This document shows positions 16,873 through 25,642 of a stretch of DNA of 64,000 nt, piece by piece. How positions within the stretch are numbered: the first letter of the stretch is position 1; every line of letters begins with the position of its first letter. The DNA is from JAAURB01 sp049647265. GTDB lineage: Bacteria > Cyanobacteriota > Cyanobacteriia > Cyanobacteriales > Microcoleaceae. The stretch lies in contig JBARXJ010000065.1 of assembly GCA_049647265.1 (NCBI GenBank), forward strand, positions 1 to 64,000, written 5' to 3'. Made by a program: the position numbers and the translations under genes. The notes below the pieces were generated by a model. It searched no databases. It was not told where the DNA came from and was given only the letters and a program-made list of their open reading frames with translations.

Positions 16873-18498
16873 TTAGAGGAAGTCATCACTCATCAGTTGG
16901 CTCACACCAGTCACAGTCGCCAGAACTTCACCTGTACTGGCAATCTCAATTTGAACTGCGCGATCGCTGGCAATAATAGATAACTGATCAAAGGTAAGAT
17001 TAACTAAGCTAAAAAAGTCCGAACCCGGTTCAAAGTCAGCAATCTCATCTGTTCCAGCCCCTGTTGTCAGGACAAAGCGATCGCGACCTGCTCCCCCACG
17101 AATGGTATCATCACCCATACCGCCGTCAATCAGGTCATCTCGGTTACCGCCACTGATCAGATCGTTACCCGAGTTACCATTGATGATATCTGCACCATCA
17201 CCCCCTAAAATGGTATCGTTTCCGGCTTGACCAGATAGGGAATCATCTCCCGTATCACCAAAGATAAAATCTTCTCCTAAACCGCCAGAGACAGAGTCGT
17301 TTCCATGGTCACCGTAGAGGTTGTCATTTCCTCCGCGATCATCGACGATCAAGTCATCGCCTTGACCCCCATAGATATTGTCATCTCCTTCTAATCCGTT
17401 GAGGGTATCGTTTCCGAGAAGTCCTAAAATATTATCATTAACAGCAGTACCGACCAGATTATTATTCTGTTGATCCCCGATAATGCTATTCTCAGCGGGG
17501 TTCGGGGGACGAATGGCTGGAGTATTAACCCATAAAGAATTCAGTAACTCAATCTCACCCCCCAGTAATGCAGGGTCATATTCAAATACGACACTCCCAT
17601 TCGGATTGGGATCATCTGGGTTATTGCCATCTCCGTTTCCATCTTCCATCAGATAGGCACCAAACCCAGAACTAATGGTGACACTGTATTCTGGGAATAA
17701 AGCCGCCCAATTATCAATCCTAGCCTGGGTTTGATCCTCACTCAAAGTGCTGATAAACGCTTCAGAAGCATCTGGACTATCGAGTTGCAAGCCAATTTGA
17801 GGATGGGTAAAAAACTGCTCAATTCCGCCTTCAGGAACTGGAACCGTAGGATCGGCAGGATTGGGTTGTCTGTACCAAATACTCGCCATTGTTGCCCGTT
17901 CTTGATTAGGATTTCGGAACGAGTGTAGGGTTCCGGCTGGGGTATAGACAATCTGACCAGCACTGAGACTGACATAGTGATAAGTGTCTTCCAAGGGTGC
18001 ATTAACACCCGGAATTTCTCCTGGTGCATAAGCTCCCGGATCGCCAAACCATAAATCTAATTGTCCTTCAATCACATAGAACCATTCTGCGTCAAACCAG
18101 TGAACATGGGGAGTAGGGCCAGTATCAAAGGGAACGGTTGCTGGAGAATAGGTGTAGGGAGTGATAGGGTGATCTTCTGTTGAGATCGTATTAAGAATTT
18201 GAACCCGATCTTGATCAAAAGGTAAGAAATTACCATTGAGCAATTGATCGAATGCATCAACATTTGTGGGTAAAATATTCGCCTCTGTAACGGTTCCTAC
18301 TAATTCACGATTGGCATCAACAATAGGCTTTTCAATGACTTCATCGGCTGGTTTAGTGAGAATTTGAAATTGATTCGCTTCACCAGCGGGGAAAGAAGTC
18401 CATTGTAAATCAACAAAATTCTGTTCTGGCAGTTGTAAGCCTGGGGGAAATGAATAAGATGGAGATTGTTCGTAAGCTAGTAATTCATTCGGTTCCAT
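16873..18498 (-). CDS. Cupin-domain protein with C-terminal RTX calcium-binding repeats
   Basis: The product has 541 residues. The N-terminal half holds a cupin: HVHWFDAEWFYVIEGQLDLW, then VYTPAGTLHSFRNPN, with metal-binding His/Glu residues. From about 350 to 480 there are about a dozen Gly-Asp-rich nonapeptides (GGxGxDxLx type, e.g. GNDTLNGLEGDDNIYGG) that form a calcium-binding beta-roll. A C-terminal tail resembles type I secretion signals. There is no N-terminal signal peptide, as expected for a type I substrate. The cupin may be an exported dioxygenase or sugar-binding protein; its reaction is unknown. The next gene downstream is 400 bp away. Confidence 0.88.
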   Translation of the reverse strand: MEPNELLAYEQSPSYSFPPGLQLPEQNFVDLQWTSFPAGEANQFQILTKPADEVIEKPIVDANRELVGTVTEANILPTNVDAFDQLLNGNFLPFDQDRVQILNTISTEDHPITPYTYSPATVPFDTGPTPHVHWFDAEWFYVIEGQLDLWFGDPGAYAPGEIPGVNAPLEDTYHYVSLSAGQIVYTPAGTLHSFRNPNQERATMASIWYRQPNPADPTVPVPEGGIEQFFTHPQIGLQLDSPDASEAFISTLSEDQTQARIDNWAALFPEYSVTISSGFGAYLMEDGNGDGNNPDDPNPNGSVVFEYDPALLGGEIELLNSLWVNTPAIRPPNPAENSIIGDQQNNNLVGTAVNDNILGLLGNDTLNGLEGDDNIYGGQGDDLIVDDRGGNDNLYGDHGNDSVSGGLGEDFIFGDTGDDSLSGQAGNDTILGGDGADIINGNSGNDLISGGNRDDLIDGGMGDDTIRGGAGRDRFVLTTGAGTDEIADFEPGSDFFSLVNLTFDQLSIIASDRAVQIEIASTGEVLATVTGVSQLMSDDFL

Positions 18499-18840
18499 AA
18501 AGCTAAACTCCTATTTAATCGTTCAATTTTGACTCTACTTTTGAGGATATTATTTCGAGCCAATATTACCTCTTCTTTTTATTTCTATTACTTTTTACAC
18601 GATATTTTATGTGTGAATATATGTCATCAGTAAAAGCACGGTTTTCGGTGGTTTATTGAAACGGATTATTTTCTTAACTTGAGAAAAACATAATTTTAAA
18701 AATTAACCCAATTTATATCAATACAAATTCATAGTATCGATCGGATTAATAGGTAAAACCAAGCAACTATTATGAGTTCATCTCTATAAATTGAACTCAA
18801 ACTTTCCTTTGATTCATTTATTCCCTCAAGCTTTAAAGAC
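18499..18840. other. 342-bp intergenic region between two RTX genes
   Basis: It is AT-rich with no supported gene. It presumably holds the promoter of the cupin-RTX gene. I see no strong hairpin or repeat. Confidence 0.4.
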
Positions 18841-19824
18841 TCAAATAAAATCATCTGTATTGATGGTCTCTACAGAAGTCATAGATAAAGCCGCTAATAA
18901 TTCTCCTGTTGCCGTGACTTGAATCAATGTATTATTCTGACTTTCGATTGACATTAAATCTGTATTCGTTCCCTGTGAAATGGTCAAATCACTAAACATT
19001 AACCCATCTGATAATCTGATTTGATCTAACCCATCTTCAAAGTAAATTAAATCTACACCATTTCCCGGAGCTAGCACATAAATATCATTTCCACCGAGTC
19101 CTGTTAATGTATCATTTCCTAAGCCGCCATCGAGGATATCGTTACCATAACTACCGACAAGAATATCATGATCACTATCTCCAAATAAACTATTACGGGT
19201 CGGTAAGATCTGTCCTCGAAGTTCACCTGTTGGATAAGCATTTGTATGCACTTTAAGATGTGATTGTCCACTGATTAGCACTTCAAGATTAGCAGAAAGA
19301 AACTTACTACTCATGGGGCTGCCTTGCTCAGTTAAAGAAGCATCAGAATCATCCCATTTTCCCGTTAACTTTTCTTGTTCATAATCAACCATTAAATCGC
19401 GATCATCTTCACTGGGAAGACCAAAAATATTCAAAAGATGGGGGCCAGTTGCACCCATTTCGCCGAGATGAAGATGAAGCTTCGTCAGATCTTGAGGTTG
19501 AGTGCGCTGTGTCGGATCTTCAATTAAGTCAATTCCTTGAAACTTAATAGAGTAATCTAATGCGGTTTGCGTTTCATTTAAGGTTAAAATAGCTTCTCCA
19601 GTTGCGGCAGAAACAACACCCGTTTGTTCCCCATTTAATTCCGCTAGAAAAGAGCGAACATTCTGATTCGGACTCAGTTGAGCAGTTAATTCTCCTGTGG
19701 GGTTATTCACCGTATTGATATTAATTTGATAATCACCCGATAAATAAGCAGGCATTTCAGCAGAGTTTAAAAATAATGTACCGCTGAAACCACCCGATCC
19801 ATCGCCATTATCTATTACACTCAA
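18841..19824 (-). CDS. CHRD-domain/RTX protein, 3' part of a frameshifted gene
   Basis: Translated from the first internal ATG this is 327 residues. A CHRD domain (about 60-210, with LHLHLGEMGATGPHLL and HTNAYPTGELRGQILP) is followed by RTX repeats (GNDILDGGLGNDTLTGLGG) and a type I secretion-like tail. The same frame stays open upstream to 20169 and encodes RTX repeats and another CHRD-like domain (LTLPAEVTGTTATGTLTF, then GFVDSPVRNLSVIDN). The ATG at 19824 is therefore not the true start. It is the continuation of the DUF4347 gene at 20150-21010, separated by a one-base frameshift near 20170. CHRD domains bind metal or matrix in secreted proteins. Confidence 0.85.
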   Translation of the reverse strand: MSVIDNGDGSGGFSGTLFLNSAEMPAYLSGDYQININTVNNPTGELTAQLSPNQNVRSFLAELNGEQTGVVSAATGEAILTLNETQTALDYSIKFQGIDLIEDPTQRTQPQDLTKLHLHLGEMGATGPHLLNIFGLPSEDDRDLMVDYEQEKLTGKWDDSDASLTEQGSPMSSKFLSANLEVLISGQSHLKVHTNAYPTGELRGQILPTRNSLFGDSDHDILVGSYGNDILDGGLGNDTLTGLGGNDIYVLAPGNGVDLIYFEDGLDQIRLSDGLMFSDLTISQGTNTDLMSIESQNNTLIQVTATGELLAALSMTSVETINTDDFI

Positions 19825-20149
19825 GTTACGAACAGGAGAATCTACAAAACCTTCTTGACCCCAGTTTAAATGAATGGCACTGGGAAGATTACCATCTGAA
19901 TCTATTTCGCCAGATGTGAGCAGAGGACTGCTGAGGTTATTAAATGTTCCTTCTATTTCTAATTGACCGACCGAGGTGGTAAACCCAATAAATGTTAATG
20001 TTCCAGTAGCAGTGGTTCCTGTAACTTCAGCAGGAAGAGTTAAGCTAATACTTTGTTCTACCGCATAATCACTAAGGCTGGCTGCAAACAGTAAATCTTG
20101 TTGAGCACCGCCATAAATATTATCGTTGCCGACACCACCGACAAGGGTA

Positions 20150-21010
20150 TCACGACCTTGATTTCCACGCTATGCGATCGCGACCTTGATCGCCAACAAT
20201 AATGTCATCGTCGAGAGCGCCCATGATGGTATCATCATCAGCACCCCCATAAATCACATCGTTACCGGCCCCACCATTGATCATGTCATCACCCGCATTT
20301 CCTGACAGCAGATCCGGGTTTTCTAAGCCTTCAATGGTGTCATCTCCAGCTAAGGCAACAATATCATCTGAATTACTTGTCCCCAGTATGACATCACTGT
20401 CAAATGTGCCAAACTGATCGAGATAAAAACTGTGTAGAATACCTTGATATTCCTGCAAAACTTGAGATGAAAATGCAGGTTGAGGGTTAACTGAGCCGAT
20501 TTGTGTTTCTAAGTGCCAGCTTCCTGCTTTGGCAGTGTTTCCCACAGGATATTGAGAAGCCGCAATATTGGCATTGGTTAATTGATGTAAACGTTGTATA
20601 AATGTATTGGATGGACTGTCTGCAACTTGACAAGCATAGAGTAAAATCTCACTAACGTTCCATTGTTTAAGGAGATGCTGATAACTGAAAAGATGGTCAC
20701 CAGTAATGGGATTTTTACCTAAGTGCAGTGTTCCTGGATGACCATGACATATAATATGAAGGCGATCGCCTCGATCAGCAGCTAAGGCTTGGGTAATTTG
20801 CTCAATTCCATCTCGATCTCGATCTAGTAGAAGAACTGTTGTTTGGGGATGTACCCCTGCTATCAACAGATGATAATCTTCAACTCTAGGGTCTATGACC
20901 ACTAAGGGTTTTTTCTGTAAATGACTCAACCGAGGATTTGAAGTTAAATGATTGAGGTCTCGAGTTTCCGGATGAATCGGTAGACAGGCAGAAGAAGTAG
21001 TAGTCATCAT
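20150..21010 (-). CDS. DUF4347/RTX protein, 5' part of a frameshifted gene
   Basis: The 286-residue frame carries a DUF4347 domain (about 35-195): KKPLVVIDPRVEDYHLLIAG, HIICHGHPGTLHLG, LLYACQVAD. RTX repeats follow (GNAGDDMINGGAGNDVIYGG). It ends abruptly in IAWKSRS. Removing one base near 20170 joins it to the next frame so that the nonapeptide period is kept (GRDRI-R-GNQ then GRDTLVGG). The rebuilt protein, 18841-21010, would have about 722 residues in the order DUF4347, RTX, CHRD, CHRD, RTX. DUF4347 typically heads large secreted or surface cyanobacterial proteins. A real mutation and a sequencing error are both possible. Confidence 0.87.
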   Translation of the reverse strand: MMTTTSSACLPIHPETRDLNHLTSNPRLSHLQKKPLVVIDPRVEDYHLLIAGVHPQTTVLLLDRDRDGIEQITQALAADRGDRLHIICHGHPGTLHLGKNPITGDHLFSYQHLLKQWNVSEILLYACQVADSPSNTFIQRLHQLTNANIAASQYPVGNTAKAGSWHLETQIGSVNPQPAFSSQVLQEYQGILHSFYLDQFGTFDSDVILGTSNSDDIVALAGDDTIEGLENPDLLSGNAGDDMINGGAGNDVIYGGADDDTIMGALDDDIIVGDQGRDRIAWKSRS

Positions 21011-21257
21011 CTAGGATTATGGCAGCACCTTTTGCAATATGTCTCTTGGATAGACCCATACCATATAAGATCTCTACAGAAAAATTACCGAACTTTTAGA
21101 GACTTGATTTTATTGTGTTCCGTATAATTACTAATATTTTATAGAACTGAGCTGTCTTGATATTGCATCAGTAGCGCAATAGCCCTCATAGCATCCCTCA
21201 TTGCAGATACACACACTCTGGCAATGGGATATTCAACAGCAAGATTGATGCACAAAT

Positions 21258-23642
21258 TCACACCACTCGATAAATAAAATTAAACCCAGCCCAGGCATTC
21301 ACATCTAATGCGATATCTTCTGTGGAAATACCGGCTCGTTCAACCCCCAGTTGGCTGGCAGTATTTAAATCTTTTAACACTGCTTGAGCCACAGCTAAAG
21401 GATTCGGTAAAGAGACGAGTTGAGCGGAACGACCACTGAGTTGGGTTTCTTGTTGAATCGTTTGAATCGTTTGGGTAAAAGGAGTGTGACTTAATATTAT
21501 GTAGCTTTCAATTAATCCAGGAGGGCCTTGTAACAGTTCACCCGTCATCTCGCCAGAAACAGAACTATCATACAGATTTGCTGTAGGTAAACTGACGGTT
21601 TTACCGACGGGAACTCGTTTTTGTTGAGGGCGTGTTTCTGTATTATCACTCTCTAATTTAGCATTGACAATCGGATTAAAAATAGAGGCTTGTCCTTCAC
21701 TATCGAAGCGAAACCACAGAAAATAAATCGGCAAATTACCGTTATTTTGTAACTGATATTGAATCCGGCTACCAGTGGTGACGCTCAGCATACCCTGGGT
21801 TGATTTTGGGGAAGACTGAGCGGAGACGAAAGCCGAAGTCGCCAGTAAGGACGATTTTTCTGGCTTTGTTTGGTTTGCTTGTTTGTTCCCCAATAAATTC
21901 GATGATTCTGCTGTGGCTTTTTGGGGAGTTTGTTGGGTGAGTAAAATTTGAGACTGAGGGGTCAGGCGGGCAAATGTGGCTTTGACTTGCAACAATGTTG
22001 AAGCCTGATTCACTGTTAAACGCAGCAGTTTTGTAGCGAGTCTGGTTTTGAGTTGGGGAACTAATCGTTGAACGGCTACCTTTACAGCCTCTCCCCTTTC
22101 GCCCACACTATCAGGAATGAGAGCTTGCCCTAAAGAAAATAAACCATAATTTCCCTGAACCATTTTGGGTAGGGGTGCTGTCGGGCTTTGGGCGATGGTT
22201 GTATCTCGAACCTTGCTGAGCATATAATCAGCGGAATATTCGTTTTTGACAATCGAAACATTGTCAATTCCAGAGAAAGCACTGGTGGCATCAACCCGCT
22301 CAATCCGGGTGAGTTGAGGATCAATGGCAACTTTTAAATTGACTTGGCTGGGTAAGACTCGAATCGCCTCTTGAACCCGTTGCCCGACTGCTAATAATGG
22401 CATTTGAGCCGCATCATTTCTCGGATTACGAAGGGTTGTTTTCGCCATAAATCCGTTACGAGATTGAATCAACAGTTGGGGCAAAAATGCTGGAGTTGGA
22501 GCATCTGCATCCGGCAGTATTGTCAGTAAGGAGTTAGATTCATAAGACTCTAATACGGTTTCTGATAATCCCGTGAGCATCACTTGGATATTGCCATTGT
22601 CTTCAATTTGCTGAATAATACCCACCGCTGGAGGGGAACTGGCAACGAGGGGATTAATCGGCTCGACGGTCAGGGGCTTATTTTCAGTGGGAGTGGTAAT
22701 TTGTTGAGACAGTTGGGGCTGTTGCTTCGCGCCCATGACTTGCTCAACCCGTCCGGCAACTTGGCTAAAGTAATTCTTGATATTGGCTGAGGGGCGAATT
22801 GACCAGAGAGACTGGGTCAAAGCATAAGTAAACAACCCAGCAGTATATCCATCTCGAGTTATTTCAGTGGCGATTTGCTCGGGTTTGGCGGCGGACAAAA
22901 CGGTACCGGGTAGCTGATTCGAGTCGCGTTGCTGGAATTGTTCGGGAGAATAGTTGAGTCGTTTTAACAGTTGGGTTTGAAATGCAACCGCACCATCACT
23001 GAGTTGAGTTGCTGTAGGGGCATCGCTAGAACGAATTCGTAGCATTCCCTGTTGAGTTTGGCCGGGATAGTTGTAGCTGGTATCGAGAACTGTAATGAGA
23101 TTGGGGGTTGATAGCGATCGCAGTAACAGCCAGAGGGTTTCTTTAGACAAATTATTGATCAAAGAACTATCCTGGCTAGAGGTCGTACCATCAACGGGTA
23201 CTAAAGCCGATTGAACCGTCGCTGGTTCTGTTGGAGTGGTTGATCGGGGTAAATAGCAGCCATAACCACTAAAATGGAACACCACGACATCCTTGGGGCC
23301 TGCCTGTTCGACTAAGTGGGACAGAAACGCCGACTCAATTCCTGCTCGAGTGGCTTGTCCATCGGTTAAGGTTAAAACATCTTGCGGTTGAAAACCAAAG
23401 CGATGAATTAATAATTCTTTTTGCAGTTCAACATCGGTGAGACAGCCTTGGAGTGGCTCAAACTCACCCCGCTTTTTAGGATATTGATTAATCCCAACCA
23501 ATAAAGCCAATTTTCGCTGAGTGGATGAAGCCAAAGCTTGGTAATAGCGATCGCTAGCCTGCCACCATGCTGCCTCACTGATACCGAGTGCGGCTAAAAT
23601 CAAACTGGTTTGTTTCAGAAATGTTCGTCGCTTTAATCCCAT
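21258..23642 (-). CDS. Caspase-fold (orthocaspase/metacaspase) pseudoenzyme with DUF4384 domain
   Basis: The 794-residue protein starts with a Tat-like signal (KRRTFLKQ). It has a p20 caspase domain at about 43-310, beginning RKLALLVGINQYP. The catalytic His position is Tyr127 (FHFSGYG instead of SGHG), and the catalytic Cys position is Ser189 (LDTSYNYPG instead of DSCHSG). The dyad is thus replaced by Tyr/Ser, as known for a non-proteolytic class of cyanobacterial orthocaspases. The C-terminal part contains a DUF4384-like domain (SRIQYQLQNNGNLPIYFLWF). A role in protein binding or regulation in the periplasm is more likely than proteolysis. The promoter lies in the 344-bp spacer towards sat. 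Confidence 0.88.
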   Translation of the reverse strand: MGLKRRTFLKQTSLILAALGISEAAWWQASDRYYQALASSTQRKLALLVGINQYPKKRGEFEPLQGCLTDVELQKELLIHRFGFQPQDVLTLTDGQATRAGIESAFLSHLVEQAGPKDVVVFHFSGYGCYLPRSTTPTEPATVQSALVPVDGTTSSQDSSLINNLSKETLWLLLRSLSTPNLITVLDTSYNYPGQTQQGMLRIRSSDAPTATQLSDGAVAFQTQLLKRLNYSPEQFQQRDSNQLPGTVLSAAKPEQIATEITRDGYTAGLFTYALTQSLWSIRPSANIKNYFSQVAGRVEQVMGAKQQPQLSQQITTPTENKPLTVEPINPLVASSPPAVGIIQQIEDNGNIQVMLTGLSETVLESYESNSLLTILPDADAPTPAFLPQLLIQSRNGFMAKTTLRNPRNDAAQMPLLAVGQRVQEAIRVLPSQVNLKVAIDPQLTRIERVDATSAFSGIDNVSIVKNEYSADYMLSKVRDTTIAQSPTAPLPKMVQGNYGLFSLGQALIPDSVGERGEAVKVAVQRLVPQLKTRLATKLLRLTVNQASTLLQVKATFARLTPQSQILLTQQTPQKATAESSNLLGNKQANQTKPEKSSLLATSAFVSAQSSPKSTQGMLSVTTGSRIQYQLQNNGNLPIYFLWFRFDSEGQASIFNPIVNAKLESDNTETRPQQKRVPVGKTVSLPTANLYDSSVSGEMTGELLQGPPGLIESYIILSHTPFTQTIQTIQQETQLSGRSAQLVSLPNPLAVAQAVLKDLNTASQLGVERAGISTEDIALDVNAWAGFNFIYRVV

Positions 23643-23986
23643 GCCTTTATCCCTGACTTCGTCCCCTTATTCTCACTACTATCCATTCAATCTATCTTAT
23701 ATTCGTCGTCAGTTTCTCTGTGCAAGTTCCAACCGTTGAATTAAATCTTTCGATTCGGTGACTCGCGCTTCATACCAAAATGCAGGGTCAGCTCATGTGC
23801 AACTGATGAGAATACCTTTTTTATGCTTTAAACAGCATTGTACCCACTTCCATACATACTTTATACGCAATCTGACTTAACTGCCCCGTACCCCGACTGC
23901 ACCCTGAATGTGAATCGAATCAATTTGATCGGGGAAACGGAGGCTTAGCTAAGTTTGATCGCTGTGTAGATCAATTGAGTCACTCT
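23643..23986. other. 344-bp spacer between sat and the caspase-like gene, with a short gene remnant
   Basis: On the minus strand, 23709-23792 reads as an open stretch ADPAFWYEARVTES followed by KDLIQRLELAQRN and a stop, preceded directly by an in-frame stop. Its protein-like composition suggests the tail of a decayed gene, but 27 residues prove little. The remainder shows no gene and should hold the caspase-homologue promoter. Confidence 0.35.
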
Positions 23987-25159
23987 TTAGGACGGAACTT
24001 GCATGGCTCTAGCGAGTTCAGCAGCAACCTCTGGCCGAGAGAACTCTGGCGGCGGCATTTTACCATCCCGTAACATTGCCCGAACTTTAGTCCCGGATAA
24101 ATGAATCCGTTGTTCGGGTTTGCTGGGGCTGGTTTTGCTGGTTGCCATCCCACCGGTAACAGTACAGTAGAAAGCGTGTTCAAAATTCATCGGGGTAATG
24201 CCCAATTCTCCCGGTTTAAATTCCTCGAAGATATATTGAGCATCATAAGTGCCGTAATAATCACCCACACCCGCATGATCCCGACCCACAATAAAGTGAG
24301 TACAGCCATAATTTTTCCGCACTAGGGCATGGAAAATGGCTTCACGAGGGCCCGCATAACGCATAGCGGCCGGGTTAATTGCTAAAATCACCCGATCTTG
24401 TGGATAATAATTTTCCATCAGAATTTCGTAGCAGCGCATCCGCACATCGGCCGGAATATCATCTGATTTTGTTGCGCCCACTAAGGGATGCAAGAACAAT
24501 CCATCCACTGTTTCTAAGGCGCACTTTTGAATGTATTCATGGGCGCGGTGAATGGGGTTACGAGTTTGAAATCCGACAATGGTTTTCCAACCTTTCTCAC
24601 GGAATAAAGCTCTTGAAGCCGCCGGATCGATTTGATAAGCCGGAAACAAAGGATGATCTTTACGCTCTAACAACCAAACTGGCCCTGCCAGGTTAATTGC
24701 GCCTTGATCATAAACAACTTTCACACCGGGATGCTTATCTTCGGTTGTCCGATAAACATTTTCAGCTTCTTTCTCTTTATCATACTCGTATTTCTGGGTC
24801 AGTTCTAGCACCCCGACAAACTGACCATCGGGATCATCTAAGCGTATTAGACTCCCTTCCTGTAAAGGGGCTGCCACTTCTTCTGTCACAGACAAGGTAA
24901 TCGGGACAGACCACGGTAGCCCATCTCGCAGGCGCATATCCGTGACCACGGGTTCATAATCTTCCCGTTCCATGAAGCCTGTTAGAGGACTAAAGCCACC
25001 AATGGCAATCATATCTAAATCAGACAGGGCACGCTGATCAAGCTGAACTCTGGGGAGAGCATCTGCTTTTTCCAACAGTTCCTGCCGATGTTCTGGGGTG
25101 GCAATTCGGTTGACGAGAGTTCCACCGTGGGGGGCGATTGCGTCTTTCTGCTGACTCAA
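23987..25159 (-). CDS. sat: Sulfate adenylyltransferase (ATP sulfurylase)
   Basis: The 390-residue product has the standard Sat length. It makes adenosine 5'-phosphosulfate from ATP and sulfate, the first step of assimilatory sulfate reduction in the cytoplasm. It has an N-terminal PUA-like domain (IAPHGGTLVNRIATPEHR), the active-site motif QTRNPIHRAHE (about 195-205) and GRDHAGVGDYYG (about 290-301). The start is a TTG at 25157-25159; it is supported by the AGAGGT ribosome-binding site just upstream and by conservation of the N-terminal residues. It appears monocistronic. Confidence 0.95.
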   Translation of the reverse strand: MSQQKDAIAPHGGTLVNRIATPEHRQELLEKADALPRVQLDQRALSDLDMIAIGGFSPLTGFMEREDYEPVVTDMRLRDGLPWSVPITLSVTEEVAAPLQEGSLIRLDDPDGQFVGVLELTQKYEYDKEKEAENVYRTTEDKHPGVKVVYDQGAINLAGPVWLLERKDHPLFPAYQIDPAASRALFREKGWKTIVGFQTRNPIHRAHEYIQKCALETVDGLFLHPLVGATKSDDIPADVRMRCYEILMENYYPQDRVILAINPAAMRYAGPREAIFHALVRKNYGCTHFIVGRDHAGVGDYYGTYDAQYIFEEFKPGELGITPMNFEHAFYCTVTGGMATSKTSPSKPEQRIHLSGTKVRAMLRDGKMPPPEFSRPEVAAELARAMQVPS

Positions 25160-25325
25160 GGTGACCTCTTTAAAAAATTAACGACAAGTTGTGAAAATCA
25201 TTAAGTTTTCCTATTTTCCCATTGTACTGTGTTATGTCACATTGCTCTCCCCAGAGTTAGTTTAAAGTTTGAGGTAGCTCGCTCGCCACTTGCTTCGACC
25301 CTCTGTACATTTGCAATTAAATCGT

Positions 25326-25331
25326 TATAAT
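25326..25331 (+). promoter_or_regulatory. -10 box of the 6S RNA promoter
   Basis: A perfect TATAAT lies 10 bases before the first paired base of the 6S RNA terminal stem at 25341. That spacing fits a sigma-70 type start at about 25338-25341. No good -35 hexamer is visible at the expected distance. Confidence 0.6.
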
Positions 25332-25340
25332 AGATATCGA

Positions 25341-25526
25341 GTTCTACTACGACGTTGGTGACTGCCAAAATGTTTTATTGATCTATAACTTTTTGACAAC
25401 GGGAACCACAGAAACTTTCGAGTGGCAGTAAACCGAGCTTAGTACTCGGAAACTTCAAACTCGGCGACGGTACCCACCTGGTTTATCCAGGTCAAAAACT
25501 GAGGTAAAACGGCGTTGCGGTAGAAC
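25341..25526 (+). ncRNA. ssaA: 6S RNA
   Basis: This 186-nt segment has the size of cyanobacterial 6S RNA (about 185 nt). Its ends pair: GUUCUAC at 25341 with GUAGAAC at 25520-25526, then CGACG with CGUUG after one A-C mismatch. This gives a closing stem of about 14 bp. Internal sequence echoes E. coli 6S: GAGUGGCAG, then CUCGG, AAACUCGGCGACGG, CCCACCUGG and GAGGUAAAACGGC occur in the same order as in the 3' half of the E. coli molecule. 6S RNA mimics an open promoter and sequesters RNA polymerase holoenzyme. A TATAAT box sits directly upstream. Orthologues are named ssaA in cyanobacteria, ssrS elsewhere. Confidence 0.85.
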
Positions 25527-25642
25527 TTAATTTAATATACAGTTTTGAGCTATTGAGGATGTTGACTAATTTCCTTGATAGATTTTTTTTATTCAAATCG
25601 GTGTGATTGAGAAAAGTTAAGTAAAATAGTAAAAAGTTATTG

